64,000 nucleotides of DNA from positions 2,730,501 through 2,794,500 of the forward strand of contig NC_088309.1 of assembly GCF_910592395.1 (NCBI RefSeq). The letters are read 5' to 3'. The notes under the pieces were generated by a model. That model saw only the letters and a list, made by a program, of their open reading frames with translations, made no database searches and was not told the DNA's origin. Made by a program: the position numbers and the translations under genes. Positions 22,701 through 32,700 of the stretch are shown here, in pieces (position 1 is the stretch's first letter; every line of letters starts with the position of its first letter). This DNA is from Lineus longissimus. Lineage: Eukaryota > Nemertea > Pilidiophora > Heteronemertea > Lineidae.

Positions 22701-25700
22701 CGAAGCCGCAGCGTCAAATACTACACGCAGCTTCCCTGGTTTATTTTCATTCGCCACACCATGATGAGGTAGATACCATGTCTTCGCCGATACAGAAGCT
22801 GCCTCTTCGTCTGTCATTACTCGTGCGTAATCGTTATCAAAGTAGACACCCATAGCTTTGCAATACATCTCAGCAAAGGCTGGCTCCTTCACAAAGCGTT
22901 TTCTAAGATACTCGAGTCTTTTTGCAGCGACCATTCTATTGTCAACCAGAGCAGGTGGCTCACTCCTCCAAAGTAGGCCAATCTCATAGTGTCCATTTAC
23001 CAACTTGGTCCTCGTGTCAAGCAGGTGTAGAGCCTTTCGATCCTCGAACGACATCATCTTCACATCTTCATTTATGAATCCATGCTTCTCGGTTTGCCAC
23101 AGTGAACTAACAGCTTCCTCCAACTTCTGGTTATGCTGTTCCAATTGGTTCATCTCCACCTCGCTTTTGCCCGCCACAACCTCGTCGTCGACTTCATCCG
23201 TCCTGCAGCATTGATTGATGACCTCAGTATCCTCTGCCTTCTCTGCTACCGCCAAAAGATTGATCTCCACCCCTTTTGCTGATTCCTCATGAATTGGTCC
23301 CGCCACGCACCAAGCCAACGGAGTCCTGACAGCGTAAGGTTGCACGTGAGGCTCTGTTCCATAACAGCTTTCAAGTACCATGTGTGCCCTTGGGACATCC
23401 TCGCCGATCAGGATTGACACCGACTCCTCATCTACTTGCGTCGACAGATCTAGCTCTTTGAGATGCTCCCAATCTGATAAGTCCAATGTGTTGGGGTGAT
23501 ATTTCCTATCGATGTGCAACTCCTCGACGATGTTGGCGCGATTCACAGGGATAGATGGCTCATCAGTCCCAATAGGCTGCAGTGTACACTCACAAATTGA
23601 GACTTCCTGCTCCTTACCACTCGCCAGCACCGTGTTTATGCTAATCGTCTCTGGCTCTCCTTCAATCCCAATCTTGGCAGCAAGCTTACGTGTCATAAGC
23701 GTTGCACTTGATCCAGAGTCCAAGAGGGCCAATGTCGTGGTTGACTCTCCATTTTGGGCTGCTATTCTGACAGGAATCACCTTCAAGAGAACCATACTCT
23801 TCGGCTTAACACTCTGCAAGGACCCAATGTCCTCTTTCTTCGGCGGCTTAGATGTCTTCTCCAAGTGTAAGAGGACATGATGGTCCTGGTCACACTTCGG
23901 GCATTTCTTCTTCCGGGTACAGGATCTGACCATGTGCCTTCCTAGGCAACAATAACAAAGCCTATTGTTACGGACAAATCTTCTTCGAGCGTCCAAGTCT
24001 TCCTTTTCAAAGTTGCTGCACGCCCAAATTCCATGATCCTCAGCCTTACAAAACCGACAGATGCGTTTGTAGGGCATGTCCTCTGTGGCGGCATTAACCC
24101 CTGCCTTATTCCCCGATTTTCTAGCTCCTGTATAGTTGGCAGAGTTCCTTGGTTTCTCAAGCTGGGTAGACAGTGTAGTAACCTTCGGCTTCTGCGTAGC
24201 TGCCTGATCCCGCTTTACTTTATCGTGATGTTGCTTTACGATGTTGGTTGTGGTTCTCGCTGGCGGTGTCACTTCAAACACAACATGTGTTGACGTCCTT
24301 GCCTGCACCTTAACAAACTGCACCATATCCGCCAGTCGTGGAAATTTCCCTTCGTCTTCTAAACTTATCACCTTCCTAACCCACCTTTCTTGGAGGGCTA
24401 CTGGGAATCTGTCGAAGATCGCTTTCAAGGTCATCTGCGTATCGGCTTCCTTGAGTAAATCTTGATCACAGAGCGTGTCATATGCACTAGTGAGTTGATC
24501 TGAGAATGCGAGCATTTCCTTGGAGTTTCGATTTATTCTCTCCCCATTGGTGACTTTCTCAATGCATGACTTTACAATCTGGTATGGTCTCCCGAACCTA
24601 TCATTGAGTATGCCCAAGGCCTTTTGGTACCCATCTATAGCTCCGTCACACAAACTGATGGCCTTATGTGCATTCCCTTGAGTGAGCTGCAAAAGCTGTG
24701 CCAACTTAAATCCCTCAGAGAAATTTTTACCACCGACCCTCAAATCGAACGATCTCTTAAACTTCACGTACTCCGAGGCAGTTCCATCAAACTTTATTGG
24801 CTCTGGTGGAGGTAACTCAGCGTGTGAAGTAATCTTTTCAAGCGTCTTGGCAATGGCTAAGAATTGGCTACCATCCTGCGTAGCTACCATCGGTTCTTGA
24901 TGCCTGTCATTTTGGGCGGCTACCATTGGGTTCCAGATCGTGTCGCTCTGTGGGGCTACCATTGGGCTCCGGTACATATTGTCGTAGGCATCTACCCTTT
25001 GACTCGGGTACACATCGTTGTAGGGATTCACCATTGGGCTTTGATAACTGTCGCTATGGGCATCTGCCATTGGACTCTGGTACTTGCTACCTTGGGCGGC
25101 TGCCATCGGGCTCTGGTACATGTTGCCTTGAGCTGCTACCATCGGGCTCTGGTACCTGCTGCCTTGGGCGGCTACCATCGGGCTCTGGTACATGTTGCCT
25201 TGAGCTGCTACCATCGGGCTCTGGTTACTCCAGTCCCCACCCTTTTCTATTTTCACTGCTCCATTAGCTCTGTACCCACTAGTATCTCTAAGTGCAGGAC
25301 TGCATTGAGGCACAAAGGCATTAGCCTCAGGACACAATTCTACAGGTTTACATTTTACAGTCTTTCGTTTGACTTCAAGTGCTTTCATTTCATGCTCCTT
25401 ATGCACAATCTCACGTTCTAACTCCTCAATCTTCAATCGAGCAGTCCTTTCCTCCAGCATCTGTAGTTGTCTTTTTGCATTTTCAATCTCCTCCCTGGCA
25501 GTTACTTTTCCCTGGGATACCTTAGGCAGTGACTTATGGGTTGCTACTTTCATCTTCAAACTCCCTCCGACTTGGTTAGGAATTGGAACATAGCTTTGTT
25601 CCTTCTGCTTAGGCCTGACCACTTCCCCGGTCCTCTGTGCATTTCGTTGACGTAACAAGTAAGCCTTCTGTCTTTCTCCGACATCCAAGTTAAACTTCAC

Positions 25701-26117
25701 TTGCTGTCCCACTTCGAAATACACAGCCGATGCTTCCCCCCTTTCCTCGTCGGATGCAATTTTACAAAAGTTTTCATGTTGATCCCCATATCTCACCATG
25801 GCATCCGTCAACTCATCTTGAGCGACCTCTATCTGCGCCGCTGTCATAACAGGTACACCTTCTTCCAATACCCTGGCCTTTCGTGTCACCCTGCCTTTAA
25901 GTTGACCCAATGATCTTCGAAGTTGTGCTGCTTTCTCCTTTAGATAGCTCTCCATGGCCACTGTAGATCTGAGTGGCCGTCTGCAACGTGAGTGGGACGT
26001 CATGACAGAAAGTTTTTTCTTCTGCGACACTGGAGATTCTTGATGGTACGAAACAGATTCTTGATGGTACGAAACAGAACTGGGACACCATGCGTAGCAG
26101 ATGCTGCACAGTATCAC
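19710..26117 (-). CDS. BEL/Pao gag-pol polyprotein
   Basis: One frame of 2135 residues. Gag part: coiled-coil, Lys-rich region (about 40-260), tandem repeats of the form YQSPMVAAQGN at about 295-392, a Pao gag domain (about 430-640), then zinc knuckles near 686 (CRFC...H...C), 724 (CYCC...H...C) and 739. The aspartic protease has LLDSGSS near 800. Reverse transcriptase runs from about 1130, with the YVDD catalytic motif near 1250. The Pao A17/RNase H region follows at about 1370-1540. Integrase has a zinc-binding segment ending in CIGC (about 1790) and a D, D, E-type core in VDYFGPM (about 1826), WSDNGTNF (about 1887) and VWESLVKS (about 1939). The end is a DUF5641-type basic tail. The first ATG lies in a region with a 21-bp tandem repeat, so the true start may be slightly internal. 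Confidence 0.95.
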   Translation of the reverse strand: MILCSICYAWCPSSVSYHQESVSYHQESPVSQKKKLSVMTSHSRCRRPLRSTVAMESYLKEKAAQLRRSLGQLKGRVTRKARVLEEGVPVMTAAQIEVAQDELTDAMVRYGDQHENFCKIASDEERGEASAVYFEVGQQVKFNLDVGERQKAYLLRQRNAQRTGEVVRPKQKEQSYVPIPNQVGGSLKMKVATHKSLPKVSQGKVTAREEIENAKRQLQMLEERTARLKIEELEREIVHKEHEMKALEVKRKTVKCKPVELCPEANAFVPQCSPALRDTSGYRANGAVKIEKGGDWSNQSPMVAAQGNMYQSPMVAAQGSRYQSPMVAAQGNMYQSPMAAAQGSKYQSPMADAHSDSYQSPMVNPYNDVYPSQRVDAYDNMYRSPMVAPQSDTIWNPMVAAQNDRHQEPMVATQDGSQFLAIAKTLEKITSHAELPPPEPIKFDGTASEYVKFKRSFDLRVGGKNFSEGFKLAQLLQLTQGNAHKAISLCDGAIDGYQKALGILNDRFGRPYQIVKSCIEKVTNGERINRNSKEMLAFSDQLTSAYDTLCDQDLLKEADTQMTLKAIFDRFPVALQERWVRKVISLEDEGKFPRLADMVQFVKVQARTSTHVVFEVTPPARTTTNIVKQHHDKVKRDQAATQKPKVTTLSTQLEKPRNSANYTGARKSGNKAGVNAATEDMPYKRICRFCKAEDHGIWACSNFEKEDLDARRRFVRNNRLCYCCLGRHMVRSCTRKKKCPKCDQDHHVLLHLEKTSKPPKKEDIGSLQSVKPKSMVLLKVIPVRIAAQNGESTTTLALLDSGSSATLMTRKLAAKIGIEGEPETISINTVLASGKEQEVSICECTLQPIGTDEPSIPVNRANIVEELHIDRKYHPNTLDLSDWEHLKELDLSTQVDEESVSILIGEDVPRAHMVLESCYGTEPHVQPYAVRTPLAWCVAGPIHEESAKGVEINLLAVAEKAEDTEVINQCCRTDEVDDEVVAGKSEVEMNQLEQHNQKLEEAVSSLWQTEKHGFINEDVKMMSFEDRKALHLLDTRTKLVNGHYEIGLLWRSEPPALVDNRMVAAKRLEYLRKRFVKEPAFAEMYCKAMGVYFDNDYARVMTDEEAASVSAKTWYLPHHGVANENKPGKLRVVFDAAASFKGTSLNQELLQGPDQSNSLIGVLLRFREHQIAVTADVEAMFLRFKVPPVDCQALRFLWWRNGLDEHPVTCQMTSHIFGATDSPSACTYGMRKCAEDFGSQFDQRVVDAVTRSFYVDDFLQSVAEVSVCIMLSIQMICLLSKGSLKLTKFMSNSPEVMAALPGEVKASGFVNLSLESTATERALGVRWNVGKDSLGLQVSGISKCGAKSNTRRECLAAVSSIYDPLGFVGPVTLVAKRILQMSCKQRLAWDDELPEELMKAWEGWKATLPALTQISLPRWYFTSEMEGRYELHHFADASEGGYGTVSYLRKVYDTEEGDEVECAFVMAKTRTAPLQFVSIPRLELQAAVVAVRMDGLLRRELDLPVDESFYWTDSKITLSYVCSENRRFKTYVANRVAEIRDSSTPSQWRHIPGKENPADEASRGQTVAAFLKNERWFAGPEFLSKPGASWSTLATEEVMDVDKNDPEVKTEKIIATLTEPATNGLSQLISRSSSWTALRRRVAVLLKFVSYLQSKKKDSGVQFEKKITPSDLDEASKAIMRCIQREVYARDIDAIRKKDGVSSSSSLASLNPLLVDGVLRVGGRISRAPISFDSKHPMIVPKGHHAGTLLIAHFHEATAHAGQEHVLSRIRQTFWLVNARREVRKILKRCIGCRKRNAIRMNQLMADLPAVRLVTYEPPFTNTGVDYFGPMLIKAGRSSVKRWGVLFTCLNVRAVHLEISNSMDLSSFLNAFRRFSGRRGDPKQVWSDNGTNFVGGERELREAIMGWNQEQIQKELCQRGTEWHFQPPLAPHMSGVWESLVKSVKRGLKAVLGDRMVSDEVLVTTHVEVEKIVNSRPICRASDDPDDEEVLTPNHFLLQRGSLTLPPGVFFDTDLYHRKQWRKVQMLANQFWQRWIREYLPTLQKRTKWVRRRRNAEVGDLVLVTDDMLVRGHWPMGVIIKTFAGEDGAVRVVEVKTSSSTVLRRPIHKLCMLEESCSGTGDVDNERDTKDEELR
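26036..26077 (-). repeat. 21-bp tandem repeat at the start of the polyprotein
   Basis: Two copies of gattcttgatggtacgaaaca in a row encode a repeated SYHQE peptide. A diverged third copy (cttgactgtacgaaacgga) lies in the leader at about 26131-26149. Confidence 0.75.
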
Positions 26118-26207
26118 TTACGAGGCTGAAGAGTGTCTTGACTGTACGAAACGGAACTGAGACGTCATGATCTTAAAGTTCGAGAAGTTTTCCATTCACA
26201 AAAACAC

Positions 26208-26225
26208 CTTTTATTCGTGTTACCA
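26208..26225 (-). promoter_or_regulatory. primer binding site of the BEL/Pao element
   Basis: Directly inside the 5' LTR the - strand reads TGGTAACACGAATAAAAG. It starts with TGG, as expected for pairing with a tRNA 3' CCA end. The tRNA species was not identified. Confidence 0.65.
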
Positions 26226-26470
26226 TGTATACTTCTCAGGTATACTGGGACCAGCCGATAACGAAAACTAAGATCTTCCCATATAACTATTTAATAAAAC
26301 GCCTTCTTGTGTTGACTAGCAGATTTCTTGACATTTCTTTCGCTGTAACACGAATTTCGGCTTTCACTTTAACACGTTTTTTCTGGTCCGAAATCCGCAG
26401 CAGCGATAACAATTAAAGATGCTACACACAATGTAACATTAAACAATAACCCGATGAAACGGCGCTAACA
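26226..26470 (-). repeat. 5' LTR of the BEL/Pao element
   Basis: 245 bp, identical to 18589-18833. It carries the element's own promoter; no TATA box was assigned with confidence. Confidence 0.95.
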
Positions 26471-26711
26471 GCAATACATGTAGTTCCATCACATGTGATG
26501 GGAATGACTCAGCAGAATGTCTTGTCACCATGGTGACAGTACTTTCATGGCCACTACCTTATCCCTTTCCTACAGACTGAGATGCTCCCTCACTGGCGGT
26601 TATATTGGCAAAAACCTGAGATTATGAGTATGTCATTTTGCATTTTGCTTTCATCATTTGAATTGTCTTTTCAGTTTCTTCCCGTTGATTTTTTGAACCA
26701 AAGTCAACATA

Positions 26712-29700
26712 ATGGACAACAGACAATGGCAGATGGGCCAAGGCAGTCAGCCCAACTATGTACAGAACCTACAACTCGGACAATTACAAAGAAGGAGCAA
26801 TGATGGGAATCCATCATGGCCAACAAACCAGCAGGTTCAATGGCCTGAGGGAGCCCAGGCCGTACAGAATGTTAATCAACAGTTTCCCCAGGCGAACCTG
26901 GCAAACACCAACTCCCAAATACGATGGCAGCTCCGGCAGCGATATTTGAATAGACATTCTGTGGCCAGCCGAAACCAGTCAGGACAGGTAACCAGTGGTG
27001 AACAAATGCACAATCAGAACTGGCGGAGAGAGTCGCCGTTACAATTGAACTCTGGTAGTGTCATTAACCAGGTGAATTATGGACAGGGCATGCACCAAGT
27101 CTGTACAACTACGAATTACAGTCGAGCATCAAACCAACAATTTCATCAGGCATCTGTTTCTCTGCCAGAATGGCAGGGTTATTTGTCTTCACAAAGGAAT
27201 GAGAGGAGCTGTCTACCACCAGCAGATCATCTGAGGAACGCAGTTAATATAAATCAAGCACAATTTTTGAGACAGTTAGGTAATAAACCTAGCACATCTG
27301 GTGTAACAGTAAACTGTTCAGCGAGTTCGCATTTGGTCACTTCACAATTGAATATATTGCATCATGAGAATCGTCCAGTCGGAAACGAAACAGAACAATT
27401 GAACACACGTCGTTTATCAGATGGGTATCAGCTTCCGAATCCTACCACTGGAGAACTTGCCCAGCTTTCAAGTGACTCAAATATCTTGTCGCACTTACAC
27501 CGCCGATATGAACATGAATTGCTGCAACGGGTAAATGATCCAGTTCTTGCGAGTGTTCTTTCTGATCAGACTCAAATAGGCCTTCACCGGGCTATGCCTA
27601 GTCCTGGTATTGCACCAGTGCTCAGTCCTGGTAGTGCACCTATGCTCAGTCCTGGTAGTGCACCTATGCTCGGCCAAGGTACTGGATCAGTACCATATAC
27701 TAGTGCAGCACCTATGCCAAGACCACCAAGTGCATCATCAAGTTATCATTCACATTCTGGTACAGCACCAATGCAAAGACCTCCAAGCACTGCGTCGAGT
27801 TATCATTCACAAAACCAAGGCCAAGATGTAGGTTTATGTTTGAGATTAAGTCAAGCTAGTAGTCATGGTCGGCAACATTGTTCACAGCGGCAGCCATCTG
27901 AAGTTCGTAAGGGTCAGTCGGCGGTTAGTAACGGCTCACGGTCAAGCACACCACATGCAGCCTGCGATTCTCTTACAGACAATCAAGCTTGTGAGCAGCA
28001 GTCTTCAATATTTACAAGCTTCCTCTCGGGAATTAGAGAGGATATACAAAATCTGAAGGGCCTGACTCTTGAAACGCTAAAGAATTCCAAACAAATTTTG
28101 AAGGATAAAATGCACAGTTTGCATATTCATCTCCAGGATGAACAGGAGGGCTCCGGGATAATTTCGCACAATAAAATAACTCTTTATAACAGTGCTGTTC
28201 AGGAAATGGAAGCGCTTATGTTGACTTTGCAAAATGAGATTGCGGAACGGCAGGATGAGGAGGCAATGAAGATGCTTGAAATGATTTTAGCAGGTGACAA
28301 CCATACAGAAAGTACGTCTGCTCAGAATGGCATGGAAACAAATCAAATGGTTGAAACACTAACGAGAAGAAAAAGCCAAGACCATGCAGCTTCAATTCGT
28401 TCTTCTTCGTCACAACACGTCGTGCGGCCGCCATCTCCAGAACTTTTGCAACCTGCTGTTCAGGATGTTCAAACTGAGTGTGTTCAGAGGTCTGAGAGAA
28501 GCATGAGTGACCAAAGGGTAAGCAGTAGGGTCGTTGGTAGGAGGTCAAGTGGTGAAAGTAGGCCCGCTGATGCGAGACCAATGCGACCAGAGTCGCGAGA
28601 ATCTGGTAACAGTGATGGAAGACGAGAAGTTCGGCCCCAGTCACGTCAGTCTGGTTATATTAGTGTATCTAGTTACATTAGTTCGGATGTTCAGGTCATT
28701 TCTGTTCCATCTTTGCCCAGGCGTCGAGGACAGGATTCTGATTATGATCCTGTATATGAGAGGGAACTGATCCAAGAAGCTGTTGAGTATTATACTTTGT
28801 CACCTCTTGAAGAGATTTCTTCCTCTAGTGAGACTGAAGATGATACAGATAATCCTCCTGAATACGTTGTCATGGATGAGGATGATATCAGGAATTGGTA
28901 TGAATTTGCAATGAGACCCACGAGTCCTGACATCATGGAAGAACAACAACCTCATCTTGTCATATCAAATGTTCAGTCGCTGAGTCATTGGGTTGAGGGC
29001 GACACTAACAGCGCAGGTGTTGAGCAACACAGGTTTTCTGACAATGCAGCGCGTATGGAAGCAATGCTATCTCGCATAAATCACGTCCAGGATTATTTAG
29101 CAAATGTGGTTGATATAACACCACCATCTACTCCAGATGAATCAACGTTACGTTCTGAGTCACATACACAAAAATCTCCCAATGTAGATGTGAGTGGTGG
29201 GGTTTTGCCTGGGCAGGAAGGGATAAGTTTAAGAAGACTGTTCAGTCTAGTAGTTGATCATGACTACTCTGATGACTCTGGTACTGACACTCTGCAACAT
29301 GACATTACAATTCGAAAGGAGATATCAGACAATGCTGGTAGCGTGATGAACAAATCAGCACTTCTAAAAAGTGTTGGTAAGCATGATCTGCGGGAAGAAA
29401 CAGTTCAAGCAATGACCATGTCTGTTTCAAAGGAAGACCAGAACAAGGTTGCCTCTACTACTAGTTCAGGGCAGGAATCTGATAGTGTTCAAACCACCGT
29501 AGAAGCCAGTAGGTTGCCCGAGTATGGGAAAATGTTTGAGGCAATTGAAAGCGACTCTGAGGATGAGGACAGTGAGTCTGCTGACTGTAAGGACATCCCG
29601 GAGTATGATGAGTCTAGCGAGGAATCACTGCCAGAGATTACCCACCAGCCATGGAGGAAACACAAGGTAGTGAGACGGAGATGCAGGTTAGGAAGCTCAC

Positions 29701-32700
29701 CTTCTGTGTTGTCAACCAGAGTGACCATGTCAGATGAAGATCGAAAAATGATCACTTCAGTCTGGAATAATGATCGAACTGACTCGCAGAGAAAAAAAAC
29801 ACTGACAACAGATTTCATGGCAAGTAGGACTGCTGATAAAAGTGATATTGATGGGAAGTCTCAAATGGCCCAAGACTCTGTCCTTGATGCCACTGTTACT
29901 GAGAAGGACAATACTCAATATGACAAAACCAGTTCTAAGGCAGCAAATGAGACATTTCCAGCAGAACAGCCACAAACAAGTGGCAGCGAAGACAATGTAA
30001 TATCAGATTTAGAATTAGCAGAGGTGACAGGGTTGAATTCAACTTCTGATCGAGAAGCATATGAAATTGAGTTACCTGGTTTGAATGAGAAACCTGAGTC
30101 AAGTGAAGTGAGAGCCCGGACTGTTTCCGATGGATGTGCCCCGCAATCCGTTGTAGATAGTGATGTAAAGCTACAAGAAAATCAAGGGGAAAATGTTGCT
30201 TGTGTTTTAACTGAACGTGGGATAGAAATGCAAGAGACTTACCCACTTGTGAGTGATGAAAGTTCTAAAGCTATTATAAATAAGAGTGATTCTACACATG
30301 ATATAAAGTCAGCTGAACATTGTACAAATCCACTGATGACTGATACAGACCTTGTAATTGCATCTATGTGTGAAGAAAGTGTTGAACCTGTGTTGGAAAC
30401 TGATGCATGTGTGCTTTGTGGTGAAAATGATGTGGATACCTTGGGCATGGTAGGTAAATCAGTCAGCAATGATAGCTTGCCATCTACCGACAGTCTTGCC
30501 TCTACTGAAAAGGCATCTCAGCTTGATACTTCAGGTGAAATGAACAGTACAGTCGAAGAAATTAGTACACCCAACAATGTACAGTTAGACATTGGAAACA
30601 GTGTGAGTTCTACTCTACGACAAGGTCAAAGTGATGTTGACAAGGACATTATTAGCAAAGGACATGAACATGAGAACGAGCCTAATGATGAGTGTGAGAG
30701 TTCAGCTAGTGAATCAAGACAAGAAGTTTTACCGGTATCGAGTACATCACAAAATACCTCTTCAGAGACTAGTAATAAGGTTATCTTAGATAGAGCATGT
30801 TCATTGCCTGAACCAAAGATTGAATCGGACCCTTGTACTGCTGGTCCTGAAGATGACTTCGATCAAAGTGAACCTAGGAATAAGTCTGATAAGGGCATAC
30901 AGGATCAAGGAACTGCTGCCCAGTCTGCCTCTGGCACAGGACTCTCTCACATAGATGTTAACCCTTGTACTGCTGGTCCTGAAGATGACTTCGATCAAAG
31001 TGAACCTAGGAATAAGTCTGATGAGGGCATACAGGATCAAGGAACTGCTGCCCAGTCTGCCTCTGGCACAGGACTCTCTCACATAGATGTTAACCGTGAT
31101 GATGCTCAACCAGGTGAACCTCAAATGTTTGAACCAGAGCCAAGTATCTCCGAACAAACAAGTGAAATGAGACTTACCGGTATAGATTCGAGTATGAAAA
31201 CTGAAATTGTGGCAGCAAATAGTACTCAACCAGAAAGTGAACATGAAAAGCTTCCTGACATTGTACCATCTAGGGAGGGGACGGATGGTGAGACTGATAA
31301 TGTGTCGCCACTTGGAGGGCCTGAGCAGGTGGATGAAATGAGTGATGAAAACAAGACACTTGGAATATTATCTAATGTGGTAGAGCCACAAACTGTTGGT
31401 GAGACCGTTGCTGATAAACTGCTGACACAAATAGTCAAGGGTGATAATGATTCACTGTTTCTTGATTTTGAACCCAAGGATGAAACTAAGGAAACTTCAC
31501 ATGCTCAACCTGAGTATGAAGAAAGATTGGTCGGTTCTGAAAGTAGCATTGGAGGGCAAGGCGATGGGGCACATGAGGCAGTGAAGCGGAATGTCAGTGA
31601 GTCTGATGGAGAAAAAACGCCCCCAAGATCATTTGAAGATAATGATGATTCAGCATCTGTTGGTGGGTTTGCAGTTCCGAGTGAACAAGAATGTGTTCTC
31701 TCAGATGAGGCATCGAGTAGTGACTATAATGAATCTGATGGAGAATGTGACAGTGAGTTGGTGTTTGCCATTGCTGAGTATTTCAAGAACAGCAGCTATG
31801 ATGAGAGTAGTAATAGTAGTAATACCAGTATCGAAACCAAGTCGGAAGGTATTGAACTAGGCGAGGAAGAGGAATTGATGGGAGATTTGGGTCCTGAGGA
31901 GGAATTTTGCTTCACACGAGAAATATCTAGGGTGTCCACTGATAGTCATCTGAGTGGGGATTGGGGCCCTGAGGAGCTCTGTAGCCGCAGATTATCTGTG
32001 GTTTCAACTGATGATAGTAAACCTGCTAACACCACTTCTTCAGAGAGAGAGTCCTCAGATCACGTCAACGAGGAGAGTTCTGAAAAGGGGAAAAGATCCC
32101 CTCGTGAAGATGTTACTGCAGAGAACGGTGCTAGATCTGATGCTGGAACCGCTGTATCCACTCATGTATCGCATGATTCGTCTGCTCAGGTGTCGGAGGA
32201 TAAGAGTAGTTGTTCCAAGGAAAACGTACTGAGTGAAAAATCTGGTCTTGGTGATAAGTCTGCAAAGATTCAGGCTGATGCTGAGCCAAAAAGTCTTGTA
32301 AAAGAGAAGGTTTCACAGTCAAGTTCTATACATGAGGATACAGAATCTGCAACTCTAAAAGAAAAAGCTTCTCCGCAGTCAAAACTTATTGGAAAAACAA
32401 AACTGGCCGGTACTGAACCAGAAAGTCTGGTGAAAGGAAATATTTCTTCACAGCCAAAAGCTAAATCAAAGCAGGCAGATGCTAGGTCAGATGAACTAGT
32501 GGAGGAAAATACTTTTTTACAGTCAATATCTGAAACACACCAGACGGATACAAAGGCAGAAAGGGATGTGAAGGAAAAGGATTCTTCACAGTCAAAACCG
32601 AAGACCTCTGACAAGGTGGAAAAGGATTCTGGTTCACAATCTCAAAAGCCGCCAAGAGAAAATGCAATGAGTTGTTTAGAAGAAATCATATGGAAAACAG

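Larger units (their letters stand above)
18584..26475 (-). mobile_element. complete BEL/Pao LTR retrotransposon with 5-bp target duplication
   Basis: Two 245-bp LTRs (18589-18833 and 26226-26470) start TG and end CA and are identical on base-by-base reading. The element (7882 bp) is flanked by the direct repeat gcaat at 18584-18588 and 26471-26475. One - strand frame at 26117-19710 encodes the whole gag-pol polyprotein in typical Pao order, without stops or frameshifts. Identical LTRs, an intact frame and a perfect target duplication indicate a very recent insertion and a potentially active copy. No env-like frame is present. It lies antisense to the giant SR gene, apparently inside that gene's 5'UTR intron. 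Confidence 0.95.

Noticed and set aside
24864-25421. 185-residue + strand frame with repeated peptides
   Set aside because: Complement of the gag repeat region of the BEL/Pao polyprotein; repeats keep all frames open.
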